From contig NC_092563.1 of NCBI RefSeq assembly GCF_037975245.1, positions 5,050,001 through 5,112,500 on the forward strand: a stretch of 62,500 bases of DNA, in the 5' to 3' direction. The notes under the pieces were generated by a model, which was not told the origin of the DNA, did no database searches, and worked only from the letters and a program-made list of their open reading frames with translations. Shown piece after piece: positions 29,727-62,500 of this stretch. Position numbers and translations under genes: made by a program. Origin of the DNA: Apostichopus japonicus. Lineage: Eukaryota; Echinodermata; Holothuroidea; Aspidochirotida; Stichopodidae. Every line of letters begins with the position of its first letter. Within the stretch, counting starts at the first letter, position 1.

Positions 29727-30984
29727 GAACAAGTGTTATTTTTCGAGTTTTGCGCTATAGCCTACGTGTGTCTACGTATGTCGTATTCTGAGGGAGTTTT
29801 AAGATGTAAAGAAAAACTCTTTGTAGTTCCTAGTAAGGTTTTATGAACAGGAAAACAAGATATGTTTGATCTTTTGAGTTTACAATTTTCTTTGTCAAAA
29901 GTATATTTTTGTACATTTTCAGGCGATCAGAATATTACTAATTATAGCAAAATTTCAATTCGGCTGCGTGTTCAGTTTTAATGTTAGTGGTCGTGCGGTG
30001 CTTTTTAGTTTCATTTAATGACATTAACATAATCCTCACATGGTCAACCAACAACGAGATTATACGTATTAGTAACGGAATGGAGAGGCCAAGTGGAATT
30101 CTACTAGAGATACGTGACAGTGTATGTGGCGGGGGGAGGGGGGGAGGGGGGGCAAGCCTGATCGAGCCGTGCAGGTTAGAAAAAAAAAGATTGAATAAAT
30201 AGACTAGCAATGTAAAAAAAAATCACAATATGAGTAAAAGAAGAAAAGCAAATCATTTTCAGATTGTAAGCGTTTACAGAGAAGAAACGATCTTACTGAA
30301 GATATAAAAACTTCTGTTGCAGTTTATACATTTTATACATAGTGGGAAAAAAAATAGATCTTCATCTTGGACAGCGACAAATGGGCTCAATAATATGTTT
30401 ACTGTGAGTCAAATAGGAGAGGGGTATCAGGCGAAAACAACGCAACCCACCCCTCCACATCCCAACCCAATATGTACGAAAATGAAATTTTTCTTTCTAC
30501 AAGAGTCTGGAGTGCAAAGAGAAGGGATTGGGGGCGAAACGAGAGTTTAACAGTTTGCATATGATTTCAGACATATCCTTATTGACATATTGAGTCTTAG
30601 TGTTCTGTGTTAGGTCAGCATACGAAATGGATTAATTAAGTTATCAAGTATGGTTCATGTTGATGACGACGCGATGGACGAGGCGTTTTGCGATTAGGGC
30701 TGTGCATATCACAAGATCCAAAAGAGTTCGTTTTGGCAAGCTTCGAAAACTGATGATACATTTTCGGAAGTCTGGAAATGTCCAACGACCCACTTTTGAG
30801 TCTCACCTGTCTAGATCATACTCTCATACAAGAATGTTCTGTGATTCATAAAGAGGATTTATTATCACGAATGCACCCACATATCATTCGTCATTACACG
30901 TGCTTTTAATCGGATCATGAATTAAGGTGTCACGTGATTTACTGAATTGTCATTAACTTGCTATGCTTTGTATATGTACCTTCG

Positions 30985-31160
30985 GGTGTTATGCGATCAT
31001 TCAGCTAAATGTGATTTATTGTGATCCGTTGAATGTGACTTGATATGATCCCTGAATGTGGTTTAATGTGATCCACTGCATGTGACGGAATGTGATCCCT
31101 GAGTGTGGTTTAATGCGATCCGTTCAATTTGACGGAATATGATCCAGTTGATGGAAGTGA
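30985..31160 (+). repeat. TGTGATCC minisatellite
   Basis: Six gatcc words occur at intervals of about 24 bases between 31022 and 31145, alternating between a ccctgaatgtggttta type and a ccgttgaatgtgac type, so the higher-order unit is about 47 bases. Confidence 0.7.
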
Positions 31161-31434
31161 ACTGTGGTGAGTTATCAAGGATCCTTCAGACAACAGTATA
31201 GCAATGAATTTAGTAGAAGGTAATCTATGTTGCACACCGGCGAAAGACTATCAGACTGGTACATAAAAGTCCTGTTCATCTTTAACGGTTGTTTTATATT
31301 TACGAGATACTTCTTAATCAGTCAGCTGGAGGAACCCAAAAGGAAGACCGTTGAATAAATGGATCACAGGAAAAGTGTTAAAAGACGTCAATAGCTCGCG
31401 CACAGAAGAAAAAGAAGAAGAAGAATAATAGGGT

Positions 31435-32443
<1,009 letters not shown>

Positions 32444-33599
32444 CAGATGAAGGAGGAGAAGAAGAAGACTTTCCCCATTTGTAAAATGTCCGATCAATCA
32501 CAAATCAAGGAATTTCCCAAAGGTTCACCATTTGTGTTTCTCAATCGAAAGGACAGAAATTGTAGCAGACACATCCAGCGTCATTTATATGTAGCATCAT
32601 GATGCCTTGAGGCTTTATAGTACGCACACAATAAATTATAGTACAATAGATCAATAGATGCACACGTTATAACTGCTCACGCAAAGTCGTCAATATGACG
32701 TCACACGATTGCCAAGTGATCGTTATCAAAGTGTATAATATGCTATGCATTCTCGATTTCAGTCAACTTTGACGGAAAAAACAGGCAGGTCTTTACAAAA
32801 ATGTGTTTTACCCGGAACACTATCATGCATACGGTCTGCCCGGATATCTGGCTTGAAAAATAGATTAAAACATAGAATAAATTAAAATAGGTTAAATAAT
32901 TCTTGAAAATCAACGTCCGGACAACAGAAACGGAGTATCGAACGCTAAAACATGTCAGCTTATTCTACTGGCATCGCTTTGAGTTAGTCAGCAATGATAT
33001 TTGTAATTGTGTAAAGCACACACCAACGATACAAATGTGTAGAGATACATAAAGACGACGCTTTTTATATAAATAACACTATACGTAGTAAAAGGAAGTT
33101 ATAGACGTAGCAAAACAGTCGTTTTGAGCTATACATGAGCACATTTCTCACGATTTTTCTTGACAATCGTTACTCTAAGTATAAAACTAGGGTACGGTCA
33201 CCATCAGTTGAAAACAAGAATAGAGCAAGCGATACAGTTTCTGTTTGACTAATTACTGCAGAATGTAAAAACCTCAATATAATGAAATGAATTTGTTAAA
33301 ATTAAATCACACTGGCAATTTTAAATCAAAGCCTGAATCCTCCTTAAATTAATCTAACTTAATCTCTTGCCCGGCAAAGTCTTGCTGCTAGCATCCAATC
33401 AATTTTGCTTTGTGATTTTCAAACAAAAAATGCTTTTCTTGTAATAACATTTGCAAAATATTGCTGAAAAACTACGGTAACACACGAAGAAACGGAAATC
33501 ATTATAAAATAACTGATCACAAATTCACGACACGTATTCATTCGCCTCCTGTTTTCAGTTCTTGTGCAAAAATGGGAGGTTTAAATATAGATGAGGCAT

Positions 33600-33730
<131 letters not shown>

Positions 33731-36700
33731 TATTTATGAACTGGGAAACCTAGATGCTCACTTCACCTTTATTACATTTCTTTATTTGGGTTGTGCATCG
33801 ATTGATGATCATGACGTAACATTTGCGTCAACAAATTCACGTCTATCGGAGAAGGACATGCGTGTGAAGGTTTTCCACACAAAAGGAGGGGGTTGGGTAG
33901 GGTCGTGTTGAAAATGGGATGGGGTGCCTTGTACACTCACGTTAACAGGATTGACTGCCGTAGTTCAAGATGATTAAAGACATAGTACCCATAATTCCTC
34001 ACTCTGATTAAACCTTCAAAATTACTATGGCTTCTTGCAATTAGGATGGAAGAGTATTCTCGAAGAAATACTCATCGAAGAAATAAATAATAAGAAAAAA
34101 CCCTTCTCTGACTATAAAAGTTACAATACGAAGCTGTTATATAAGATTAACTAAACGTTTGATTTTTTTGCAAAATAATCATTACGAATAGATCTCAAGT
34201 ATACGTCACACACTATGTACCCACTCTATACTGCTATTAATATAACATTTCAGGTAGATAGATAGATTAATCCAAGTTTTAAATACTGTGTTGTGTTGTA
34301 GCATAAACACACGGTGGTGATAGCAGGATTCATCCCAACGAACATTGTCTTTTTCCCCAAGTGCTCGGCTGCCCTTTCTTTAATCCCTCCCCTTAATCCC
34401 CTTCCCTCAATCCCCACCACTGACATTAAACGCAACAAGACCCCAAATACCACACAAACACATTCTATACAAACACACCTTTGTGTATATGAAGAGTGTG
34501 ATTCGCTCTACCTGACCCAACTCCCATGCACCTACCCCCCCCCCCCCCCCACTCCACCCACCCCTCACCCCAAGATCAACAAATTCCGGCCTAACGTTGC
34601 TCATGAAGAAACCCTAAGCTTGTATTTTATCAACGAGAGTATTGCAGTTAGTTTGGTAAGTATACGAGCATGCGTTCTTATATATGACAATGTTTCTATA
34701 AAAGCCCTAAAGCATCCATCACTCTAAAAGATGGCGTGTTCACCTTAAAAAAATGTTCAGAATGGCTTCCAATTTCATCATGTTTAAAAGTTTCGAAACC
34801 TTTTATTTGGGGGTGGGGGGGGGGGATACTTACCCTTCAAAGCTATTCCTAGATATTAAAAAGTTTAAAAACTAAGCAATCAAAACATGTAGATTGCAAG
34901 AAATCAAGGTAAATGTGATTGTAGTTGCTAGACAATGCTAGTTGACATTTGAACACGAGTGACCACTTTCTATAGAGTATTAGCTGGCTATACTGATATT
35001 GCGTAGTTTCCTTTCTAAATCAAAGAATATCGCTGCTGTATAAGCTATAGACACAAAGAAAGTTACAATATCTTTGTTAAAAGAGGTTGCAATTTCTTAT
35101 TTTATTTTCCATTTTACAAAAGTACATTTATAGCTTTGAAACAGTGACTTATAAATGTTTACAGGCATATATCAATGTTTTTTATTTTATTTGTTTATTG
35201 AGGTTTCAAGGGTTAAACCATTATGAAATTGAGGGGTGTAAAAAAAGTCATCCCAAATAAAGCTTGAGGACGAAAACAACTTGAACCACTCTCAGTCCTG
35301 GTCCCTTTTAGTATCACACAACAATTAATTGCTCCCATTGGCTTACACACTAAACTTATCACTTTCCAAGACAGATAGAGCATAGATAAACGTTTTCAAC
35401 TGACATATCCTAACCACCATATGATAGCTGATGGCCTGAGCTATCATAAAACATTCAACTTTTGCCAATACATGACTGTTTAGATTTTGAGCTAGAAGAG
35501 CTCAAAGTTTATCATAGTGCTCCCCTTCCCATCTGCCGGCTGTCGCTGTGGAATCTTCTTGTTTCACCCAAGACTTTCTAAAATACCTTAAATCACCTTC
35601 AAACCTCCCGATTTTTGTACCATCAATAGTTTATTTCATCCTCTTTAACATCCAATCATCAAAAAGAATGTTGATGTCGCAGAAAATGCCAAAAAAAAAT
35701 CAATCAATATAGTACGTCACTTAAATTTAGGGCGACAATGTTAACCTCTCATGCGGACTTGCACTACTGTATAATTCTGGTGTGATACCTGTATACATTG
35801 ATATACCGTAACCATATCATAATCGTGACTGTTTTCTCCCGGTGAAACATCACTAGTGATTTCGGGGTGACGAAGGTCAAGTGAAAAAGCTTTTAATTGA
35901 GTGAATCAATTTTATGAAAAAAATTAAGTGAACGGTATAGGCTTGTTGCATCGCATTAGTTGCAAGCGTAACCTATCAAAATTTATTTCTGCATATTAAC
36001 AAGTCGTGTTTCTTGTCACGAACAGATCGTCAATTTTATATATATACAGCACCACTTGGCAATCTACGAAAGCCCATTGGCGCCATAATACAAAACAATA
36101 AAAGCCATGAATTATTCGTCCGAACGACTTAAATGTACATTCGAACGTAGTAAATAATCCGTTCAAACGAATTAATCAAAATATTTTTCTCTATCGAATG
36201 ACATTTAGGGCTTTCGTAACAATCAAATTAAATCTCATCAATGTGATGCGTATACTGCTGTTTGCGGAGGGATGGGGTGAGGGGGGGGGTGGGGAGTGGC
36301 GAGGTTCTAGTTCATTGTAGCTTTGCTGTATCTATAGACATAATTAAATAACAAAAAAAGTTAAAACCTGTCCAATTCAGGGCATGTGGTGCCTCGAGCC
36401 GTAAACACATACAACCAATTAACATGGCATTATCAGATGATTGTTGTAAGTTATATAGATAAGAGTAAAAATCACCAAATATTGAATATCCGAATAAATT
36501 GCATTCTAAAATAATTAAGTTTTGTGGCCATTAATGTGGACGTCTACAATCAATTAACCAAATCGTTTCATATTTTCATATGTCAGTGCACTGGAAAATG
36601 TTTTTTGAAGTAAACTTAAATTTTGATACTTGTTGCCCATAAACTGGACTATACATATTTTCTCCAGCTAATATTATTCTCATTTCTAAGGCAACCGATA

Positions 36701-37175
36701 TATATATATATATTTTTAATATTAAATAAACTCAAGGTGATAATCGTGAAAAAGATCGACTTTTAATCTTTCCTATCTGTTTTAATTTATTTACAGTCTC
36801 CTGAGCTAACTTAAAAGGGTGAAATTTTGAATTTTCTTTCACAATTGTTTTTATGTGCTTAATTTGTATCATGTGCTTTGTCTACATTTTCTTATCTATA
36901 GATTTACACTTGATATCAGCATAAAAATGATCTCTACCAGATTTGATCTAAAGTGCTTCCCGGCAGCCTTATGTCGAATCAATCATTGAGTCAAACAAAT
37001 TCACGTAGTGTCTCCTTCGCTCAGTGTACGGACTCTCATAAAGGCCACGCCTCATAACCTTTAAAATGATAACCAGATATGACAATGGCAAATTGGCTTG
37101 GCTAAAATGCTGTTCAAAGACCATTTCCACAATCCTTAAAATCTTACTTTTCAAGTGTAAATCCTCATACATAAT

Positions 37176-37274
37176 ATATACATACATATATACATACATA
37201 CATACATACATACATACATACATACATACATACATACATACATACATACATACATACATACATACATACATACA
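37176..37274. repeat. TACA tetranucleotide microsatellite in the channel gene's 3' UTR
   Basis: About 20 tandem ACAT units end 23 bases downstream of the CNGB stop codon (37298-37300 on the minus strand), so the array should be transcribed as TATG repeats in the 3' UTR unless cleavage occurs at once. Confidence 0.9.
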
Positions 37275-37297
37275 CGCATACTAAGGCTAAGTTTCAC

Positions 37298-58212
<20,915 letters not shown>

Positions 58213-58225
58213 GTTAGGCTATCCT
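58213..58225 (-). other. 5' UTR end of CNGB exon 1 with acceptor
   Basis: The 13 bases before the start codon follow a consensus acceptor (catgatttcag), so the coding exon 1 is probably preceded by one or more untranslated exons. Possible donors on the same strand lie near 59795 (gtaagttc) and 60015 (gtaagtac); neither can be assigned. Confidence 0.4.
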
Positions 58226-61200
58226 CTGAAATCATGAAAAACAGTGTAAATATAGCCTATACATACAAGAATGGGGATTACAAAATGTCAACAACGCGTG
58301 CACCAATTTTGGAAAGAAAGCTGTTGCCATCAATGGCACTAAAAACGAATAATCCGCTGATCCATAGATATAGGTTTAAACTCTAAACATTCTTTGTGTA
58401 ATTAGAAAATCAAATTAAGATAAAAACACAGACAACCAAGAATTACAGAAGAAATAAACAGCGGATTAAAACAGAACATCATCATAAAAAACAAAAACAA
58501 TAACAGCAACCTCCCCCTTCCCCTCCCCCTCCCCTCAAAAAATATCACAAAACTGTGATCGTATCTGCGACGTACGTAACACCTTACATGAACAGGCATA
58601 TGAAATCGATATCCTTCAGAACTCTCTCCCCCTTTCAGAAAATAAATATATAAAATGCAAAATGGTGGACAATATAAGACATAGCCCTACTCGCAGTTAC
58701 GTGAATTGATGTTGGTAATGTTTCTCTCAATTTTAAGGATTTTATACTCCACCGCAGCCGCTTAAAAGTTAGAGACAAACGCCTAGAAGCCTTTTTTTGT
58801 AACCGTAACAATTTCGTAACACTGAATGTTTTGCCTCAAATTAACACTTTTGGAATGATAATGCCTTGTTGATTTATTCATTCTCAATATAAATTAACAC
58901 AGTTTTCAAAATTCTTTAAGACAACAGATCTAGGGTAAAAGTGATGTTGGTAAGTTATTGTCATAACATAAGTTAGCCCTCTTTAAAACAATTAAGCTAT
59001 TATTATTATTATTATTTAAAATATTAGAATCTGACTGTTTCTCTCAATTTGAAGGATTTCAAACTCCACCCTAGCCATTTAGAAGTCAGAGATAAACGTC
59101 TGAAAGGCTGGCATCACCGCATATATTATTTTTTTTTATGAATATTCACCACTTTCAGTGTAAGCCTAAATAGTGATATAGCACATACTATAACAGATTC
59201 GCTACGAACCTATCAAACTATGTTTAGTATAGGTTATAACAGTTGATATGATTTTTAATATAAATGTAAAGACCTGTACTAGAATTGTAGATTTTATGCC
59301 AACAACACATTCAAGGTAGAGTAGATACATATGCATTTCACCGTATACTTGGTATATAAGGTTTGAGGTGGAATCTGTTTTAAGCTATTCAGGGAGGTGG
59401 AATTCTTATCATGATGATTGCCTGTATTTTCGTTAAAAGAAAGATTTACTGCAATCATATGGTTCATTTCTTATTTCATTTTTGAGATAAAAGAGTATAT
59501 ATCGAGCAGTTTAAGATGTCCTTTTTGTCAAGGAATGAGGAATGCGGAAAGTAACTTTTCTTTCTTTAGTTATCCTCAAATTCGTTGAAACATTTATGCT
59601 TTAGGCCTAAATATTTCTCGTAGAACCATTTACTTTAAAGTAACATATCTGCATAATCTGAATGAATAATTCATTCACTTTACATGAATAATTAAGAAAA
59701 TACGTCATTTGCATGTAGCACAGAGCTGGGTATACAAACATGTTATCATAAATATAAACTAGTATTGTTGTCCTATGCGAGCAATTAGAACTTACTTCCG
59801 CAAACCCGCTTGCAAATCTATACGCTATAATGAACACTGAAATATTTTACGTAATTTCAGGTCTTAAATTCAGGCCTCCTCACACTCAGATTGGTACATA
59901 TCAAACCACATAGACATGCTAAATAGTTTACGGAATGTTTGTGTGTAAACCTATACCCCAAAATGGCGTCCTTGGTCAAAATAATAAACAAGTAAATCCC
60001 ATGAATGTACTTACAGAATAAATTAACTTTGCCTGTTGGGGCCTTGGATCGCACAAATTCTGGTAAGAGACTCCAAAAAAAGAAACAAGACAACAAAAAA
60101 ACAGCTTCGAAAAATTTTCAGCTGTTAATATCCATATTTGTTTTACTTCTTTTCTTTCTGCATCTTGCCAAGATTTTCTAAAATATTTTCGATTGCAGAT
60201 TTCTCATACTCTCTATCGTGACTGTGCTTGGTCTGTCTTCCTATGCACTTGGTCTTACGTACGACTCATCACTTGAAAGAAATTAAACGGTTGTCATGAC
60301 AACGATTTAGAGCGCACGCATGAACTTAAAACTCATTATTCCAGACTCACTTGTTCTCCGTAGCAACCAATACGAAGAGCGCTGCATAAATCTTATCTAT
60401 ACACACACTTTAACGTACAAAGTGTATATACACGGATGAGACTGTTAATAGATAAATGGTTTGAGTTACATATATATAAATCTATAGCTGGACAGCATCT
60501 CCTTCTTGATTGGAAATCACGTGACAACACCAGATTAAATTTAACGATTATATATACCTTACTAGTATAAAAAATGTAAAAAATCAAGAAACGAGACAAA
60601 ATCGATAAGAAATTGGAGAGTGAATGAATGTTTGGTGTAAGTTTAAAACCAAAATCAATCAGTGTTACGTTTGGTATCATGGGGATGTGTATACAGACGT
60701 GTTAGCGTACAAACGGCAAGGTTTCACAGGCAGCTAAGTTACTATTGACATAATACATAGCCTATATATAAACTGTATCAGTTTATCATAGAACCTATAC
60801 GCCAACATACTCTATGACATGAATTTAACGGTATAAAGCAGGTCTATTCTCGTATCACTTTCTCGTCTCTTAAAGCAGTTCAGTGTGGAAATTCGGTGTA
60901 GAAATTATACAAATATTTGGTATAAAGTGGTTTCGAGTGATTTTGTTTATAACATGATGTACAGTAATTATAAATCGATAAATTAAGCCTGTATAATTAT
61001 CATGGATATTGTTTAATCTATCAACGAAAGTCAGGTGGAGGATTAAATTCAAGTCCTCAAAATTTGTGAGAATGCAGCTATTGGATATAATGAGTAAGCA
61101 CTTATGATGACGATTATTGGTGTTACGTGTAAAATCCCAAAGGAAGAGTGAACGACAAAAGTAACTGATAGAATAATTGAAGTGTGTGTTTTATCTAAGG

Positions 61201-62500
61201 AACTTGGAAATAAAATATAAAAATGAGGGACATCGTTCAAATCTGTATTTTACTTTAGACGGTCTTCTGTATAGTTGCTCCTTTTAATGCGACAAGTGTC
61301 GTATTACTCAGATTAAGATTGAAACGAAAACAATTAATGAGGTAATTTTTCCTTTTTTTGTTTTGTTTAATGAACAATTAATTAATGATTTCACTTGGTT
61401 CTAAAAATCCCGTCGCCCGGACACTTCTTAATATGCCGTATTTATTGATAACTTCTAAACAGCAAAATGTAAAGATATTGAGAACGTTTTAACTGTTACT
61501 TCCTTATTTAAAATGCACCTTTAATATTCAAGTGTTGCAGTCAAGTACTTCTATCCGAGTACTTCCGAGTACTACTTACTAGTGTCCGAGTACTGCTTTT
61601 TAGGATCCGAGTACCAGTGTCCGAATACAACAATTAATAATCAGAGTACGAGTACTTTTTATCCGAGTACTAATTACTAGGGTCCGAGTACTGCTTTTTA
61701 GGATCCGAGTACCAGTGTCCGAGAACTAACTACTAGTGTCCGAGTACGGCTTGGTAGGATCCGAGTACCAGTGTCCGAGAATCCGAGTACAAGTATTTTA
61801 TATCCGAGTACTTGAGGGCCCAAGTACATAAGTACCAGTGTCACAGCACTGTTTTATAGGATCCGAGTACACCCTTTTAGAATCCGAGTGCCGAGTACAA
61901 GTACTTTTTCATCCGAGTACTTTTCAAGTACTTTTGATTAATAAATATACAAGAACCTTAAATGTTTGTGACCACTCCCTGATGATCACTATAACAGTTG
62001 AATGTGATAACCTTGCCCGGATCTTAATATTAATTGGCAAATTCAGAATGACTAAATATTATCACACAGTTTCTGATATTTGAATGACACAATGCACAGA
62101 ATTCCAAAGAGCATGCGTGGGGTGGGGTTATTCCAAATGTTCACGGACTGATTTTGGTAGGGGCATGAACCTTTATGGAGGGGCTATAATGGGATGAAAA
62201 TGTTACCCAAAATGGGTGTGGCTATTGAATACCACTGTTGTAGAGGGGTGTGGGAGAGGGGTCCTCCCCAAGAATAAAAAAGGCACACACAAGGTTAGAA
62301 TTCAAATGGTACATTCTGATGCATATTAAGACAATAAATTAGGTCCAAAGTTAGGTGTAAATGCTAATAAATACTTTTGAAGTTTGAAAAAATCTCCAGA
62401 CTGAATGTTTTCCCCCGACTAAATAATGGAGGCGGGGGTTATCACCCCTAGCTCTCCCCTTTGCACTAGCCAGTGCAACATTGTATTCCTTTAAAGATAT
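58226..62500. other. Upstream region of the channel gene, no confident gene
   Basis: AT-rich sequence without a supportable coding exon. It should contain the channel promoter and 5' untranslated exon(s), but no element can be fixed from sequence alone. The minisatellite at 61540-61935 is listed separately; the last 400 bases are G-rich in patches. Confidence 0.4.
61540..61935 (+). repeat. CCGAGTAC minisatellite
   Basis: Roughly 17 to 20 copies of tccgagtac or close variants occur at irregular spacings of about 10-25 bases, joined by ttttaggatccgag, cagtgtccga and ctactagtgtccga phrases. Half of the units form inverted pairs with agtactt. Confidence 0.85.

Noticed and set aside
34314-34727. 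137-codon plus-strand frame with Pro-rich middle
   Set aside because: The Pro stretch comes from a C homopolymer; no recognisable domain or splice context.

Overview
This is a stretch of animal nuclear genome, not a microbial one. Coding sequence is sparse and split into short exons with consensus GT/AG splice sites. Introns run from about 0.3 to 5.7 kb, and the DNA is AT-rich, full of microsatellites, minisatellites and short DNA transposons. The gene set (SLC51A, POMGNT2 and CNGB relatives) is metazoan. The recurrent 'taggcctac'-type words and the repeat style suggest a marine invertebrate deuterostome, possibly an echinoderm; that placement is an impression, not a demonstration.

Layout. 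0.8-4.0 kb, plus strand: last four exons of an organic solute transporter alpha (SLC51A) homologue, whose 5' part lies before the window. 4.0-4.8 kb: a 174-bp tandem duplication abutting a hAT-type MITE. 11.7-13.2 kb, minus strand: an intronless POMGNT2-like glycosyltransferase. 13.3-37 kb: mostly non-coding, with two short phase-compatible minus-strand exons of an unrecognised gene (20.6 and 22.2 kb), a foldback element, a long CAT array, a 1.7-kb degenerate satellite, several AT arrays and a 1-kb GGAGAA purine tract. 37.3-58.2 kb, minus strand: a complete 17-exon gene for a B-type (modulatory) cyclic nucleotide-gated channel subunit. I assembled it exon by exon with all 16 junction phases consistent (3411 coding bases, 1136 residues). 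58.2-62.5 kb: upstream DNA with no confident gene and a CCGAGTAC minisatellite.

The most striking structure is intron 2 of the channel gene. About 89% of it is a Russian-doll of DNA transposons: an outer hAT element with a perfect 8-bp target duplication carries a second hAT element, also with a perfect 8-bp duplication, and, 25 bases further on, a roughly 4-kb CACTA-like element with its own spliced two-zinc-finger gene. Other introns of the gene hold a LINE 3' end, a MITE, minisatellites and a dead tandem copy of the end of exon 3.

The three recognised genes show no shared pathway: bile-acid/steroid transport, O-mannosyl glycan synthesis on alpha-dystroglycan, and sensory cation-channel signalling. 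I found no CRISPR array, prophage, or recognisable tRNA or rRNA. No previously undescribed system is evident beyond the nested transposons and the divergent gene copies described below.
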